From: Sinotaia quadrata
Lineage: Eukaryota; Mollusca; Gastropoda; Architaenioglossa; Viviparidae
DNA length: 64,000 nt
Reading direction: 5' to 3'
Assembly: GCA_028829895.1 (NCBI GenBank)
Contig: CM054179.1
Span: 111,611,221 to 111,675,220, forward strand
The notes beneath the pieces are model-generated. The model had not been told where the DNA came from, made no database searches, and saw only the letters and a list, made by a program, of their open reading frames with translations. This document shows positions 1 through 12,300 of this stretch, one piece after another. The first letter of the stretch is position 1. Every line of letters starts with the position of its first letter. The position numbers and the translations under genes were made by a program.

Positions 1-307
1 CGGTGCGCCCAGTCACGCATTTGCGCGCGCTCGTGCACGCTTTCTCTCCCTCACACACATGCACCCCCCCCCACCCCCATAAATACAGCATAAAACGAAA
101 AATGAAAATGATAAAACAAAACTCATTACCTGCTTGGGGTTCCAACTGTACTAACAAACTAAGCAACACTTGTCAAGGCGCTCTGTGCAGTCGATACGTG
201 CCCGCCAACATAACACTCACAGAGAGACAAAGGAAAAAGGCTGAACCAAGGTGGGCGGCAAACATTCTGTTCTGTGCTCGCCTCTCACTAGTGACAGGGT
301 CGGCAGC
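1..307. other. No gene seen (left edge)
   Basis: A somewhat GC-richer start with C-runs. An open frame crosses this stretch, but it is lengthened by the adjoining 48-bp repeats and has no recognisable domain. Confidence 0.5.
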
Positions 308-451
308 TGCTAATCTTTTAGTGTCCGACCCATTATATATAATATATCATTCTTCTGCTAATCTTTTAGTGTCCGACCCATTATATATAATATATCATTC
401 TTCTGCTAATCTTTTAGTGTCCGACCCATTATATATAATATATCATTCTTC
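308..451 (+). repeat. 48-bp tandem repeat, 3 identical copies
   Basis: Three perfect copies at 308-355, 356-403 and 404-451, starting TGCTAATCTTTTAGTG. Because 48 is a multiple of three, it produces an artificial open frame. Confidence 0.95.
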
Positions 452-827
452 TGCTGTATCATGTACTCGGTACACATGCACCTCAATAATAATTCAGCTT
501 AAGTCAATCTACAAAATGGTATTTATATGCAAATTCAGATTTATGCTCGTTTTAAAAACATTCTTACTTACCAAACTCAAAACACTATCAATTATAACAT
601 AAAAGATCAGGAAAATTTCACAGTCTGATAGAAGAAAAGCAACCATTAATTCTTTTTATTCTACCAACTCTCATATCTTCTCATATTTACCTTGAAATAC
701 GTTAGCATTGTTTTGAAAGAGAAAAATTTACAAATTGCAACTGGTGAATTTTGCCAGTGTCAGCAGTTTCAACTTCTACTGAGAAAATCAATGAAATATA
801 ATTAAACAAGTAATGTTTCACTAACTT

Positions 828-1035
828 TACGTACATATCAGTAAACAATGAACTATAAATAGACAAGTAAGAACTATAAATAGACAAGTAATATTTCACT
901 ACACTTTACGTACATATTAGTAAACAATGAACTATAAATAGACAAGTAATAACTATAAATAGACAAGTAATATTTCACTACACTTTACGTACATATTAGT
1001 AAACAATGAACTATAAATAGACAAGTAATATTTCG
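828..1035. repeat. Short tandem repeat region (CTATAAATAGACAAGTAA units)
   Basis: Nested 20- and 60-70-bp units containing ACTATAAATAGACAAGTAA and TACGTACATAT. They lie at the left edge of the tandem duplication carrying the transmembrane exons. Confidence 0.8.
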
Positions 1036-1837
1036 TAGATCAATATTGCTATGAAAATCACTGAATGATTAGGACTTCAATTTTACCAAAATGTAGGTCA
1101 GTTGCACTAAACGTGTTACAAAGTTCCCAAATAGTGGCAATTCACAGTAGTTGTAAAAGTCAATTAATGCTAAACCATTTGGTGCTTTCTATTGAATTAA
1201 AATACAACATAAGAAAGCCTATCAGTATTACAAAACAACTCACACAATTCTACACATGAATAAATATACATTACTACTAGCTGAAAGAAATGTGAAGGTT
1301 TACAAGTTAAAATTTATAACTCTGAAATTTACTCACAATGGCAATGATGAGGTTTCTTCAGAGAAATATCTTTACTTCAGGATGAAGATTTGCAAAGTAA
1401 TTAGAACAAGAAATATTTCCTAGAAGTTGGTTTTGCTCTCTATACTCCTTTAACTCCTATCAGTTAACTGTAATCGGCCGGTACTCGTCCATTGGTCAGT
1501 TAAGACGTATCTCTAGCTTGAGTAACTCAACATCACTCAGTATCAATCAGTGTCACTCATTGTCATAATTAATACTGAACTTGTTAAAGCTTTTAAAAAA
1601 AAAGTCCTTTTAGCATGGAATGTTACCCCAAGGAATATTTTACTTACTGTTTAGGAAAATACCTGTATTTGTTTATCATATGTTGCACTTAACGTGCAGA
1701 GCACAAAGTCTACTTTAAACTTCGCTACATAAATACACGGACCAAAATGTGGTACATTTGATCGTATAGGAACTTAATGTAATATGTCATATCAATAAGT
1801 GACAAATAGAGGAATAGTGGAAATATTTGTCACAGGT

Positions 1838-1978
1838 ACATTTTAAACTAACTAGGCTACATTATAAACTAACTAGGCTACGTTTTAAACTAACTAGGCT
1901 ACATTTTAAACTAGACTACATTTTAAGCTAACTTAGGGTACACGTTAATCTAACAGGGCTACATTTTAAGTTAATCAA
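1838..1978. repeat. 20-21-bp minisatellite (CTACATTTTAAACTAACTAGG)
   Basis: About six imperfect copies of a unit resembling ACATTTTAAACTAACTAGG. A matching array lies at about 3023-3150 in the second copy of the segmental duplication. Confidence 0.9.
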
Positions 1979-2094
1979 GGCAGACAATTTTACAGCCATT
2001 AATTCATTTATGCTATTATTTTGCATTTAATAGTGACAATACTAATGTTTGATAGCATACAGTAAAGAAAAAATATATAATAGACATAATTAAT

Positions 2095-2210
2095 TTATAA
2101 ACTGAGTGACCCACTTGCTCTACTATTAGCAAATATGATGGCGATGATAATTACAGCGATGACAACAACGCTAGAAGGCCCGATTATTGTCCCCCAAACT
2201 AGTCTTCTGT
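2095..2210 (-). CDS. Ig-like protein exon 6b: transmembrane exon, distal duplicate
   Basis: A duplicate of exon 6a with its acceptor (CTTTCAG) and reading frame intact. It codes RRLVWGTIIGPSSVVVIAVI, then IIAIIFANSRASG-SLSL and TAA at 2095-2097. The stop-transfer KRR is replaced by NSR. It could be an alternative terminal exon or a decaying copy. A GCAA/GTGGGT donor inside it is better than the one in 6a. Confidence 0.55.
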
Positions 2211-3231
2211 CTGAAAGATAAAATTATCAACTTTAAATTTTAATTTTGTTAATTTTACAGTAAAATCAATCTAGTTCACTTCTACTATTTTGTTTATAAA
2301 ATGAAATACGTACATATCAGTAAACAATGAAATATAATTAAACAAGTAATATTTCGTAGATTAATATTGCTATGAAAATCACTGAATCATTAAGACTTCA
2401 ATTTTACCAAAATGTAGGTCAGTTGCACTAAACGTTTTACAAAGTTCCCAAATAGTGGCAAAACACAGCAGTTGTAAAAGTCAATTAATGCTAAACCATT
2501 TGGTGAATTAAAATACAACATAAGAAAGCCTATCAGAATTACAAAACAACTCACACAATTCTACACATGAATACAAATATTTCCTACAAGTCTGTCTTGC
2601 TCTCTAAACTCCTTTAACTCCATTGGTTAACTGTAATCGGCCGGTACTCGTCCTTTGGTCAGTTAAGACGTATCTCTTGCTTGAGTCACTCAACATCACT
2701 CAGTATCAATCAGTGTCACTCATTGTCATAATTAATACTGAACTTGTTAAAGCTTAAAAAAAAATTCCTTTTAGCATGGAATGTTACCCCAAGGAATATT
2801 TTACTTACTGTTTAGGAAAATACCTGTATAACTTTTACTTACTGTTTAGGAAAATACCTGTATAACTATATGTTGCACTTAACGTGCAGAGCACAACGTC
2901 TACTTTAAACTTCGCTACATAAATACACGGACCAAAATGTGGTACATTTGATCGTATAGGAACTTAATGTAATATGTCATATCAATAAGTGACAATTAGA
3001 GGAAATAGTGGAAATATTTGTCAGCTACATTTTAAACTAACTTAGGTTACATTTTAAACTAACTAGGCTACGTTTTAAACTAACTAGGCTACATTTTAAA
3101 CTAGACTACATTTTAAGCTAACTTAGGGTACATGTTAATCTAACAGGGACACATTTTAAATTAATCAAGGCAGACAATTTTACTCCCATCAATTCATTTA
3201 TGCTATTATTTTGCATTTAATAGTGACAATA

Positions 3232-3395
3232 CTAAAGTTTGATAGCATACAGTAAAGAAAAAATATATAATAGACATAATTTTAAACTGAGTGACCAACT
3301 TGCTCTTCTCTTAGCAAATATGATGCCGATGATAATTACAGCGATGACAACAAAGCTAGCAGGCCCGATTATTGTCCCCCAAACCAGTCCTCTGT
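3232..3395 (-). CDS. Ig-like protein exon 6a: transmembrane exon, proximal copy
   Basis: Entered with two bases that complete Asp. It codes RGLVWGTIIGPASFVVIAVI, then IIGIIFAKRRASW, and reads to a TAG at 3232-3234. The 20-odd hydrophobic residues followed by KRR form a type I transmembrane anchor. The acceptor is TTTCAG. The coding end is uncertain: a weak internal donor (GCAA/GTTGGT) could lead to an unseen cytoplasmic exon. Confidence 0.7.
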
Positions 3396-6300
3396 CTGAA
3401 ACATAAAATTATCAACTTTAAATTTTAATTTTGTTAATTTTACAGTAAAATCAATCTAGTTCACTTCTACTATTTTCTTTATAAAATGAACACTTCGCGT
3501 GGTCATGATGTATAAAACCAGAACCAACGTCTGATCTAATGGAATATCTTGATTGGTCAATGTCTTTACACTACAACAGCCTGGAGAACAATCTTTAATA
3601 TGCCCTTGACATTGCCTTTGTTATTCAAGTTAGTATACTGCTTTATTTCGGGTGTCACATATAATATATATAAATATGTAAATAAATATATAAATAAATA
3701 TATATATATATATAATTATTTCGTGCTGTTGTACTCTCAAGCTGTACTCAGCACTTATTTGTATTAAAAATATTAAGAAGTAGCTGTGCAACATCTCCAA
3801 AGAGTCTTCACCATTAAGAAATTAAATGTGAATTCTTAGACTTTGTTTTAAATTATATTCACCGGAAGCATGCACCCTTCCACATCTCAAAATACCTTTT
3901 AATTTCAGGCCTGTGTATAGATTTCATACAACGGTCATATTATGTCGTAGCATACTCTCATTTAATGACTCATTTAATGATATCATTTGGGAATATTTAT
4001 ATTGGAAGAAAATCTCAAGTCTTAGACTTAGAAACACATTGATTTCTGTGGCATGCACTCCTCTTTCACTGGTTATGATTATTATTAATCATCCATAACT
4101 AATTACAAGTGATGGAGAAATCTATGTTTATGTTTATTAATAATTTTCCCAGGAGACACCACTCATCTCTCACTTGGCTGATTATATGGGTGTAGTAAAG
4201 TTTTCTCTCTTGCACAACAATAAGACAAACTTTTTACTGTCACACAATATTTTCCTAGGTGGAAACGTCTTACTAAAGAAATACCAAATCCGTCTTTAAT
4301 TATATTTACTGAGGCCCCATCAACCCACTGTCGCTTCAACATATAGTTTAATATGTACAAGAAAGTTAATAAACTTAGCAATAAATTTATTAAACCAATA
4401 ATCAAATATACATATATACAAATACAATGTGAAGATTATTTGACATCAATATTCCATGAAACAACGTTCAAGTAATTCCAATACTTATACAGTCTTATAT
4501 TCTAACACGTGATTCTGAAGTCAGATTAGTATCAAAAATAAATCCCATGACTATTCTTATCAGAGATGAAATGGAATTAGAGAGTGATATGGTAATAATT
4601 TGTACATAACCTGTTCAATGACGTAAGCCACAACATTCCTTGTGCACTTTTGTAACAATGTCAGAAGTGTATTGTTCACAATTTAATAGTCAATCTTCCA
4701 CTGCTCTGTTAAGCACTTTGTAGATTGTTTCAACACTGTAGAGACCTCGAGACTAATATAGGCACATTTGTTTGCTATATTGGCTTCTCAAGTAGGAAAT
4801 CACAGTAACAAAGTTCTAGCACTCCTTTTGCTAGAAAGATCCACAGTGGAGTTGGACACATTTGCTGACACACACTAACAGGGTGCAGTGAATCAATACA
4901 ATTCCTGCCTGCTAGGATGAATATTTTTCTAATCTCCCACAAGCATACAAAGAAACCAGGGAAGTAAATGTGGAAGCTAAAAGGCTTGATTCTTTCCTGA
5001 AAACATAATCAGGGAACAACACTAAGTTCCAAATCTTACCATTTCTAAACTCCATTCTTTCTTACTACCATCCTCAAATTACAATTCATGTAGCAGCATT
5101 CATTAACCTGATACACATGACAGCATAATAGATACACCATAATCAATTATGAATGTGTTTCTACTAGAAGAAATGTCCTGTGTTTAACATATTACATACA
5201 AGTATCATAATTCACAATTGTGGAAATAATAGTTTATTTACATAATACATCTTTACATCAAATTGACAAGTAATATATGAATAGCAAAGTGTACAAAATA
5301 TTTATAAGTCAATACTCTCTCAATCAATCAGTTAAGTCATCATTAAGGTAATGATTGCCTTTTCATGACAGTTCTAGCATATTCCTTACTTTTACAAAAA
5401 TATCAACATGCACATGGTCATATCACATTGACATTTAACAAACTATATAATAATTAAGTTTGAAAATAGAGACCAGCAAGTTTACTCCACCAGAATTTCT
5501 TTATTAGCATATCTTGTAATTGCGTCATTTTCTTCAGATTATAGTAACGTAATGCATGCCTTCAACCTTAAACCTTATTAACACATAATCATTCTAAGTT
5601 CAGGTTGAGAAAGAACAATGATGATAAATATGGTAAAACTAAAAAAAGGAGGATAAGTTCTATCATCATCATAATCAACAACAACAATCATCATTATTGA
5701 CCCTTCCCTCCACTTTTGCTAGTATCGGTTAGTTGATAGTGAAATTTGGTTTTGGAATCCTATCAGGATTATGGAGATCGTAGGTTTTATGCAGGATACA
5801 TAGGCATGTTCATTTAGAACTGCTGTTAGCAGTAAGGCAAATCTGCGGTCTCATGGCAGTTGACTCAGGTAACCTTCAAAGGTCAGAGTTTGTCTTCTAA
5901 GCCGTTATATCTTGTACAGCTTCTACTGTTATATTGTTTTACGTTTATAATTCTAATTTGACATCATGGAATTTTTCAATCTCTTCATTCTGTTTTCTTT
6001 TTCTTTTTTTGATAAAGAAACACTAATGAATGTTGCTGTTCTGTTGGACCTGACATCAGCTACGTCTATTCGCGTAGGTAAATTGCGAGATCTAAATGCA
6101 TTCTTTTTTGGGGGAGTTTAACTTACGTGAGATGGGCAAATTATATGCGTAAGCGAGACGTCAGTGTGATTAACAAACTCATTGTATTGATCGCATGAAA
6201 GGGGAGAGCACTCAGGTTGTTTTACTTTAATTAAAACCTTTCAAGATCGTGCACATCATTGATGTTTTCGGATTCTGAATGAATAGTGACAGTCATGTAT

Positions 6301-9300
6301 GGGTACATGGGCAGTTTAGCTATTCAAATATTCAAACGGGTGACTCCCATAGTGTATGGAGGATGGCTTAGAGACTACCCTGTTCTGAAAAGATAGTAAA
6401 CAGTGTGGGTGTTCTAAAGGGTGCCCACGTTAAAAGATACCTTAGCGGCTGAAAATGTTTGTGGAAAGTATGGTCTTTGGCTGCTGTGGGCAAAACTTTG
6501 CCCCCCCCCCCAAATTACACGCCAACCATTCCAATTATTCACCAACCAGTTAAACACATCATTCCTATTTTCACTCGTCCTAATTTCATCATATTAATTT
6601 TTACGAATTCAAAGAATCCATGGCAAACGAACAAAGTTTGAAAGGGAAATAAATCTCTAAATTAAACAAGAAAGCATGCAAAGGGTTGCTAGGGATTTGT
6701 AATTATAATCACGCAGCAAAACTCCATGTAAAACCGACTTGGCAAAGCTCTCTGATTTTATCCATTTCATACATCGTCTATGAAATTAATGAACGTTGTA
6801 ATTGACGTTAAAGCAGATAAAAATCAATCCATCAATCAATCAACATGAGTTACTCTTGCTCATTTTGCTGCAATAACACAAGTCGTGTCTTGGTTTTAGA
6901 GAATACTACATAAAACCATGTCACACAACTGAGCAAAAAAGATATTGTCTACAAATAAAAGTTATTAATGATTATATATTGTCTACAAATAAAAGTTATT
7001 AATGATTATATATTGTCTACAAATAAAAGTTATTAATGATTATATATTGTCTACAAATAAAAGTTATTAATGATTATATATTGTCTACAAATAAAAGTTA
7101 TTAATGATATATGCTTATAAAAATAATAGCGCTCTAATTCCAATATGTCTGTGCACATTTAAATTTTTTTATTAAAAAAACAACAACACGATTATGCATG
7201 TGTGAAATGTTGTTCAGGGATGGAGACAAGATGTGGATTCTTCCACCATCCTGTGCTCTCTTTAATCATAGGCTAGTCCACAAAGGTTCAACATCAATGA
7301 TAAGGTCCCAAACTGCAGGAAAAAGAACAAGATGTGAATTCTTTCACCATCCTGTGCTCTCATCAATCACAGGCTAGTCCACAAAGGTTCAACATCAATG
7401 ATAACGTCCCAAACTGCAGGAAAAAGAATGGGCACTTAAAATCTGTCATCCTATGTCTCCTAACAGAAAATTCTTTCATACGTATTATTTTCTCTAATAA
7501 ACGCTCTCGACAGGATGTATAAGTAATAAAGGAATATTTTAAGGATAAAGAATAAAGCTATAAATACTTCAAGACGTAGGCAAAAATCACATGCTTTCGG
7601 CAGTTATACTCAGCGGATAATTGTCCTGCTCCGTTAGTTAATCGAAAATGAGAGCAGAATACTAACGAGAGCCGCATTCCAGGCCAAGGGTAGAGGTCAC
7701 CTCTCCTAGTAGGTAGGATTTTGGGGGCAGACTATTTTTAGCGTAAGGTGTGGCTACATAATGTCATTTGTAATTAATAATAAATGCATATAAAAATATT
7801 ATTGCTGGAATTTCAAAATATATTTGATTGTTTTAATTTTAAAAAATACACGATTGCATATGAATAAAACAACAATAACAACAAAATATATTTTACACTT
7901 TGCTAAGTGACGCCATCAGAATCAATTATTGCCTTGAAGTAAAGTAAAGATCATTTCCCGACACCTTGGACCCTGTTGGAGATGTTTCATAATTAAAAAA
8001 TAAATAACATAAAAAGAAAGAAAGAAATACAAATCATTATTATTGTGATAAACATAATTAGAATTATATATTGCAGTTATATTGCAGTTCAATGTTATGC
8101 ACAATATAATTAAAAGTCTTTGCATGTTGCACTTCCCATAATACTCTCAAACCAGTAAGTATGCACATTTTAAAAATAACGGCTTACCTACAACTTTCAG
8201 CGTCACTGACGTCACATACGGATAGGACTGAGGGTCTGGTGGCCAGGTGGCGCTGCACGAGCACAGAATACCATCATGGCTGCCGCTGAGCTCGTCAAGA
8301 ATGAGCATGCTGATTACCGAGTCCTTGAACTTGACACCCTGACTGGCGGCGTAAAGTCCGCAGTTAAATTCGATAGACGACACGAGAGGGTGGCCGCCAG
8401 TGACTCTACAAGTCAAGGTCAAACTGGAACCCGTAAGAATCAGTTGACCATATGTGTAGCCACTAATCACTGGTGGATGAGTGGGAGGGTCTAGAAAAAT
8501 AAACACAGGTTTTTAATATCGGCAACATTAGAATTCATGACAACAGCACTGAAGTTCACTCAGTCATTAATGGTGACAGCCTCCACTCCAATGAAAGCAG
8601 AATTCTTAAGAAATGCCAAAATAATACTCATGATCGAAGATCTCTAAAACGGAATAACGGATCTGGTTTGTCAATACACTGACAAAGGATATGAGTGACT
8701 TTGTCATCCCGTTATTTGTTTTGTTGACATATTTATTGCGTCTGTAAAGTGTATATTCAAGGTTGATTACCTTTTCCAGCGTTGGTTTTATTTGGTTATT
8801 TTTTGGGAAAATAAATTTTCTACAAGAAACATAAAGTACTCTTCGCCTAACGTACAAGATCTTAAACGTGCCCGGAGGTCTCTGGGTGCCAAATGTGTTT
8901 TGTGTGTTGTGTGTGTTGTGAGTGTTGTGTGTGTTGTGTGTGTTGTGAGTGTTGTGGTTGTGAGTAACAATTTACTAAATAATTGCTATGAAAGTTCTTG
9001 ATTCGCTAAAAACAATTTTATATGTTAATGATAACATGCTGACCTTTGACTTATCCCTGAATAAGCCGTTTAAAAATAAAACGTACAGAAAGCACGAAAC
9101 GTAACGTCGGTTAATTCAGGATAAGTAAAAGACACATGCATGCACACACAAACACATACACAAAAGATACAATATTTATGTAGTAGAATTTGCCTGTCCA
9201 TATTTATAAACTTAATTGTTATATAATTTGCTAAATTGATATCACACGTGAAATTCTACATGATTCTTCATGGTATATTTTGCCAGCAGCATATCAGAGA

Positions 9301-12300
9301 TTCTGGAACAGTTTTGCAAAATTTCTAGAAGGGGCACATGGGACCGACATCTGAATAAGAAAGACATTGCTTTGTTGCAAACTGCGTGACTGAGAACATG
9401 TGCCAGTGACAGCTGTCTTCTTTGTAAAGGTTATGTACGTAGACTTCCCTGAAATTCTACTCTCATTCTGTGATGAATGCTATCCATGAACTTGATTATA
9501 TATTTATGTGTGGCAGAGTAAATTTGCCTTTCCTTATTTCTAAACTTAATTGTTATATAAATTGTTAAATTGTGATCCGACCTTGTGCACTCCTTACGAT
9601 GGTATTGTTGTGAGTGTCAGAGTTGGAGTAAACACTCGAGAATATACCAGATATTGCTGATGCAATGCAAACCATTTCTTACTGGATTAATAATTTTTAT
9701 TAGCCAATGTTTAAGATTTATGAAAAGGAGACTATTCAATGGACTGAGATCGAAGATTTACATGCTGTAGAGAATTCAAGTGTCTAATCATTTGAATTTG
9801 GTGTGGCAAGAAGTCCGGTTATGAAAACCAAAAGCGTGCAACATTGAATTCAGTACAAGGGTGTTGTTGTTGTTACCTCTATCCTGAAACAAATTAGATG
9901 TCTCATGGCAAGGACTATGAAGGTGTCGAGAAATTTAATTGGTGCAATTTCTGACTTCAGATCAGATCAGAAGTAAAAATATTTATGCTAATCTGATGGA
10001 AAGCATATAAAGATCACCCGGATAACAAGGTCACTACTATTGTAAGAGAGGATGATGCTACCTCTGTATCCAATGCTGAATCTGTACCACACCCACGTCT
10101 AACAGATGATGAAACTGTTGATGTTGTTTTAAAACCAGAACTTTCAGACTCTGAAGCACAACAGTTATGGAGTGTGGTAAAAGTAACTCTCAACATTTTT
10201 ACCTATAAACCAGGAAAAACGAGTCAGTGCAAATTTATTGTCGCACTATGGGATCATAATCTGATCTGTTTCAAACTGTATGTTTTACCTTATGCCAAAC
10301 AAGATGCTGTAAAACAGGAAATTGACTGTGTTAGCCTTAGATATGATTGACAAAGTGCTGTAAAACAGGAAATTGACTCTGTTAGCCTTAGATATGATTG
10401 ACAAGGTGGAGTCCCCATCTAGCTCTCCTACTGTCCTAGGTAAAAAGAAGGATGACACACACCGATATTGTGTGGACTACAGACGCCTGAACAAGTTGAT
10501 TGTTTGTTCAGCTGAACTGATGTCTGAACCAGAGCTCCGTTTTGCTTGGCTCAGTGGAGAAAAATATTTTTTCTAATTTAGATTTGAAAAAGGTTTTTCG
10601 TAAATTACAAACTGTGATGCAGACAGGCCAAAATTAGCATTTAGCACCCAGACGGCCAATATCAATAGCGGGTTTTGCCTTTTGGCATCCTCACAGCAAC
10701 ATCTTTTCACATCTTCTCACTAAGATGATGAGATTGCTCATCAAACCCATGAAAGAGGATTCTGTCTGCAACAATATTTATTAGCCCAACACAAGCATAT
10801 AGCTTAATAAATTCAGCATAATAGTTTATGAGTGGGTTCACTAGAACAATTTCAAGTGTTTAGCATACTACGTATAAGGATCATAGTTCATAATATATAG
10901 AAATAATAGTCTACTCACATAATACATCTCTACGTAAAATGTGAGTATAACCTATAACCTAATAAATACAATATTTATGTCCATTCTCTCTCAATCAGTC
11001 AGTTAACGCATCATTAAGCTAAGGGCCACCTCATTGTCTGGTCTCGTTCTCATAAATCTTAACCATTGGTAAATAAAACTACTCATCTAGTTGGAACTGG
11101 TTTGCATTGCATCAGCAATTTCTAGGATATTCTCAACTCGAGTTGTTTACTGCAACTCTGACACAAAAATACCATCATAGGGAGTGTCCAAGGTCAGGGT
11201 AAGTGGACAATTTATATAACAAATAAATCTAGAAATAGGGATAGGCAAAGTTACTCCACCAGAGTTTAATTTCAATGAAAGCTCACCCTCACTATGAGTC
11301 GTCATAGAGCAACACAACTGGAGCACGGTATGTGAATGAACCCCATTTTAGCCTTACAAAACCATTTGTATGTTCACCAGTACTCTCTAGATTTGATCAA
11401 TGTATCTCTCTTCTCTTTGGTTTCACAATATGTCTTGTGAAGATCGTTCAAGTTAGAAACACTGCAGCAAGGATTATTCGCAGAAGAGCGACCATATCAC
11501 TCCACTTTCCTGGAGATCTCACTGTCGATCTGTTCTCAGCACAATACAAGATCTCCTCTCACCGTCTACTTGTTCTCAGCACAATGCAATATCTCCTCTC
11601 ACCGTCTACTTGTTCTCAGCACAATGCAATATCTCCTCTCACCGTCTACTTGTTCTCAGCACAATGCAAGATCTCCTCTCACAGTCTACTTGTTCTCAGC
11701 ACAATACAAGATCTCCTCTCACCGTCTACTTGTTCTCAGCACAATACAAGATCTCCTCTCACCGTCTACTTGTTCTCAGCACAATACAAGATCTCCTCTC
11801 ACCGTCTACTTGTTCTCAGCACAGTACAATAAACGTTCTATCACTATCGACCTGTTCTCAGTGTGGCGAATTGTTAATTACATGTGAGTGCAGGAGGAGC
11901 GAAAGACAAGAAAATAAAGTGTTGGTTGATTTCCACCATGCCCACTACTGGAAACTAACCCCGTTTCTCAGACAACCCCGCACAGATAATAAACAACCCA
12001 CGGACGCACAACAAACATGACACGTCACGAATGGTCTAGTCCTAGGGTAAACACGTAATAATCAATAACTATCTCGGAGTCCCCAGACTCCCTTGGTGGA
12101 TGCTGTTCCTACACCTAGTACGCATTTGACGTCATGGGACGATACACGAAGAGTTGAAATTGAAAAGTTTAAAACAAGTTTTGAAAAGATATAAAGTTAA
12201 ACAAAATGGAAACGGTAACATAAATGTTCTAATAGAAGTAAAATACACTCTACAGTGTCATCACTACAATGAGTTCATGCACGATGTATGGCCTAAGGCA

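Larger units (their letters stand above)
1025..3485. repeat. Tandem segmental duplication (~1.15-1.3 kb) containing transmembrane exons 6a and 6b
   Basis: About 1025-2300 and 2345-3485 are direct copies, starting with TTCGTAGAT.AATATTGC and ending with TTTATAAAATGAA. Copy 1 has about 130 extra bases near 1262-1415. Each copy carries a transmembrane exon and a cluster of 20-21-bp repeats. Divergence is low, so the duplication is fairly recent. Confidence 0.92.

Noticed and set aside
3..602. 199-residue open frame at the left edge
   Set aside because: It is lengthened by three perfect 48-bp repeats, has no domain, and lies in simple or C-rich sequence.
8276..8494. 72-residue plus-strand frame
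   Set aside because: Antisense shadow of the Ig-domain exon on the minus strand.
11332..12020. Overlapping repetitive frames of 105-166 residues
   Set aside because: They are translations of the 40-bp minisatellite. Only the first part (LINE signature) has meaning.
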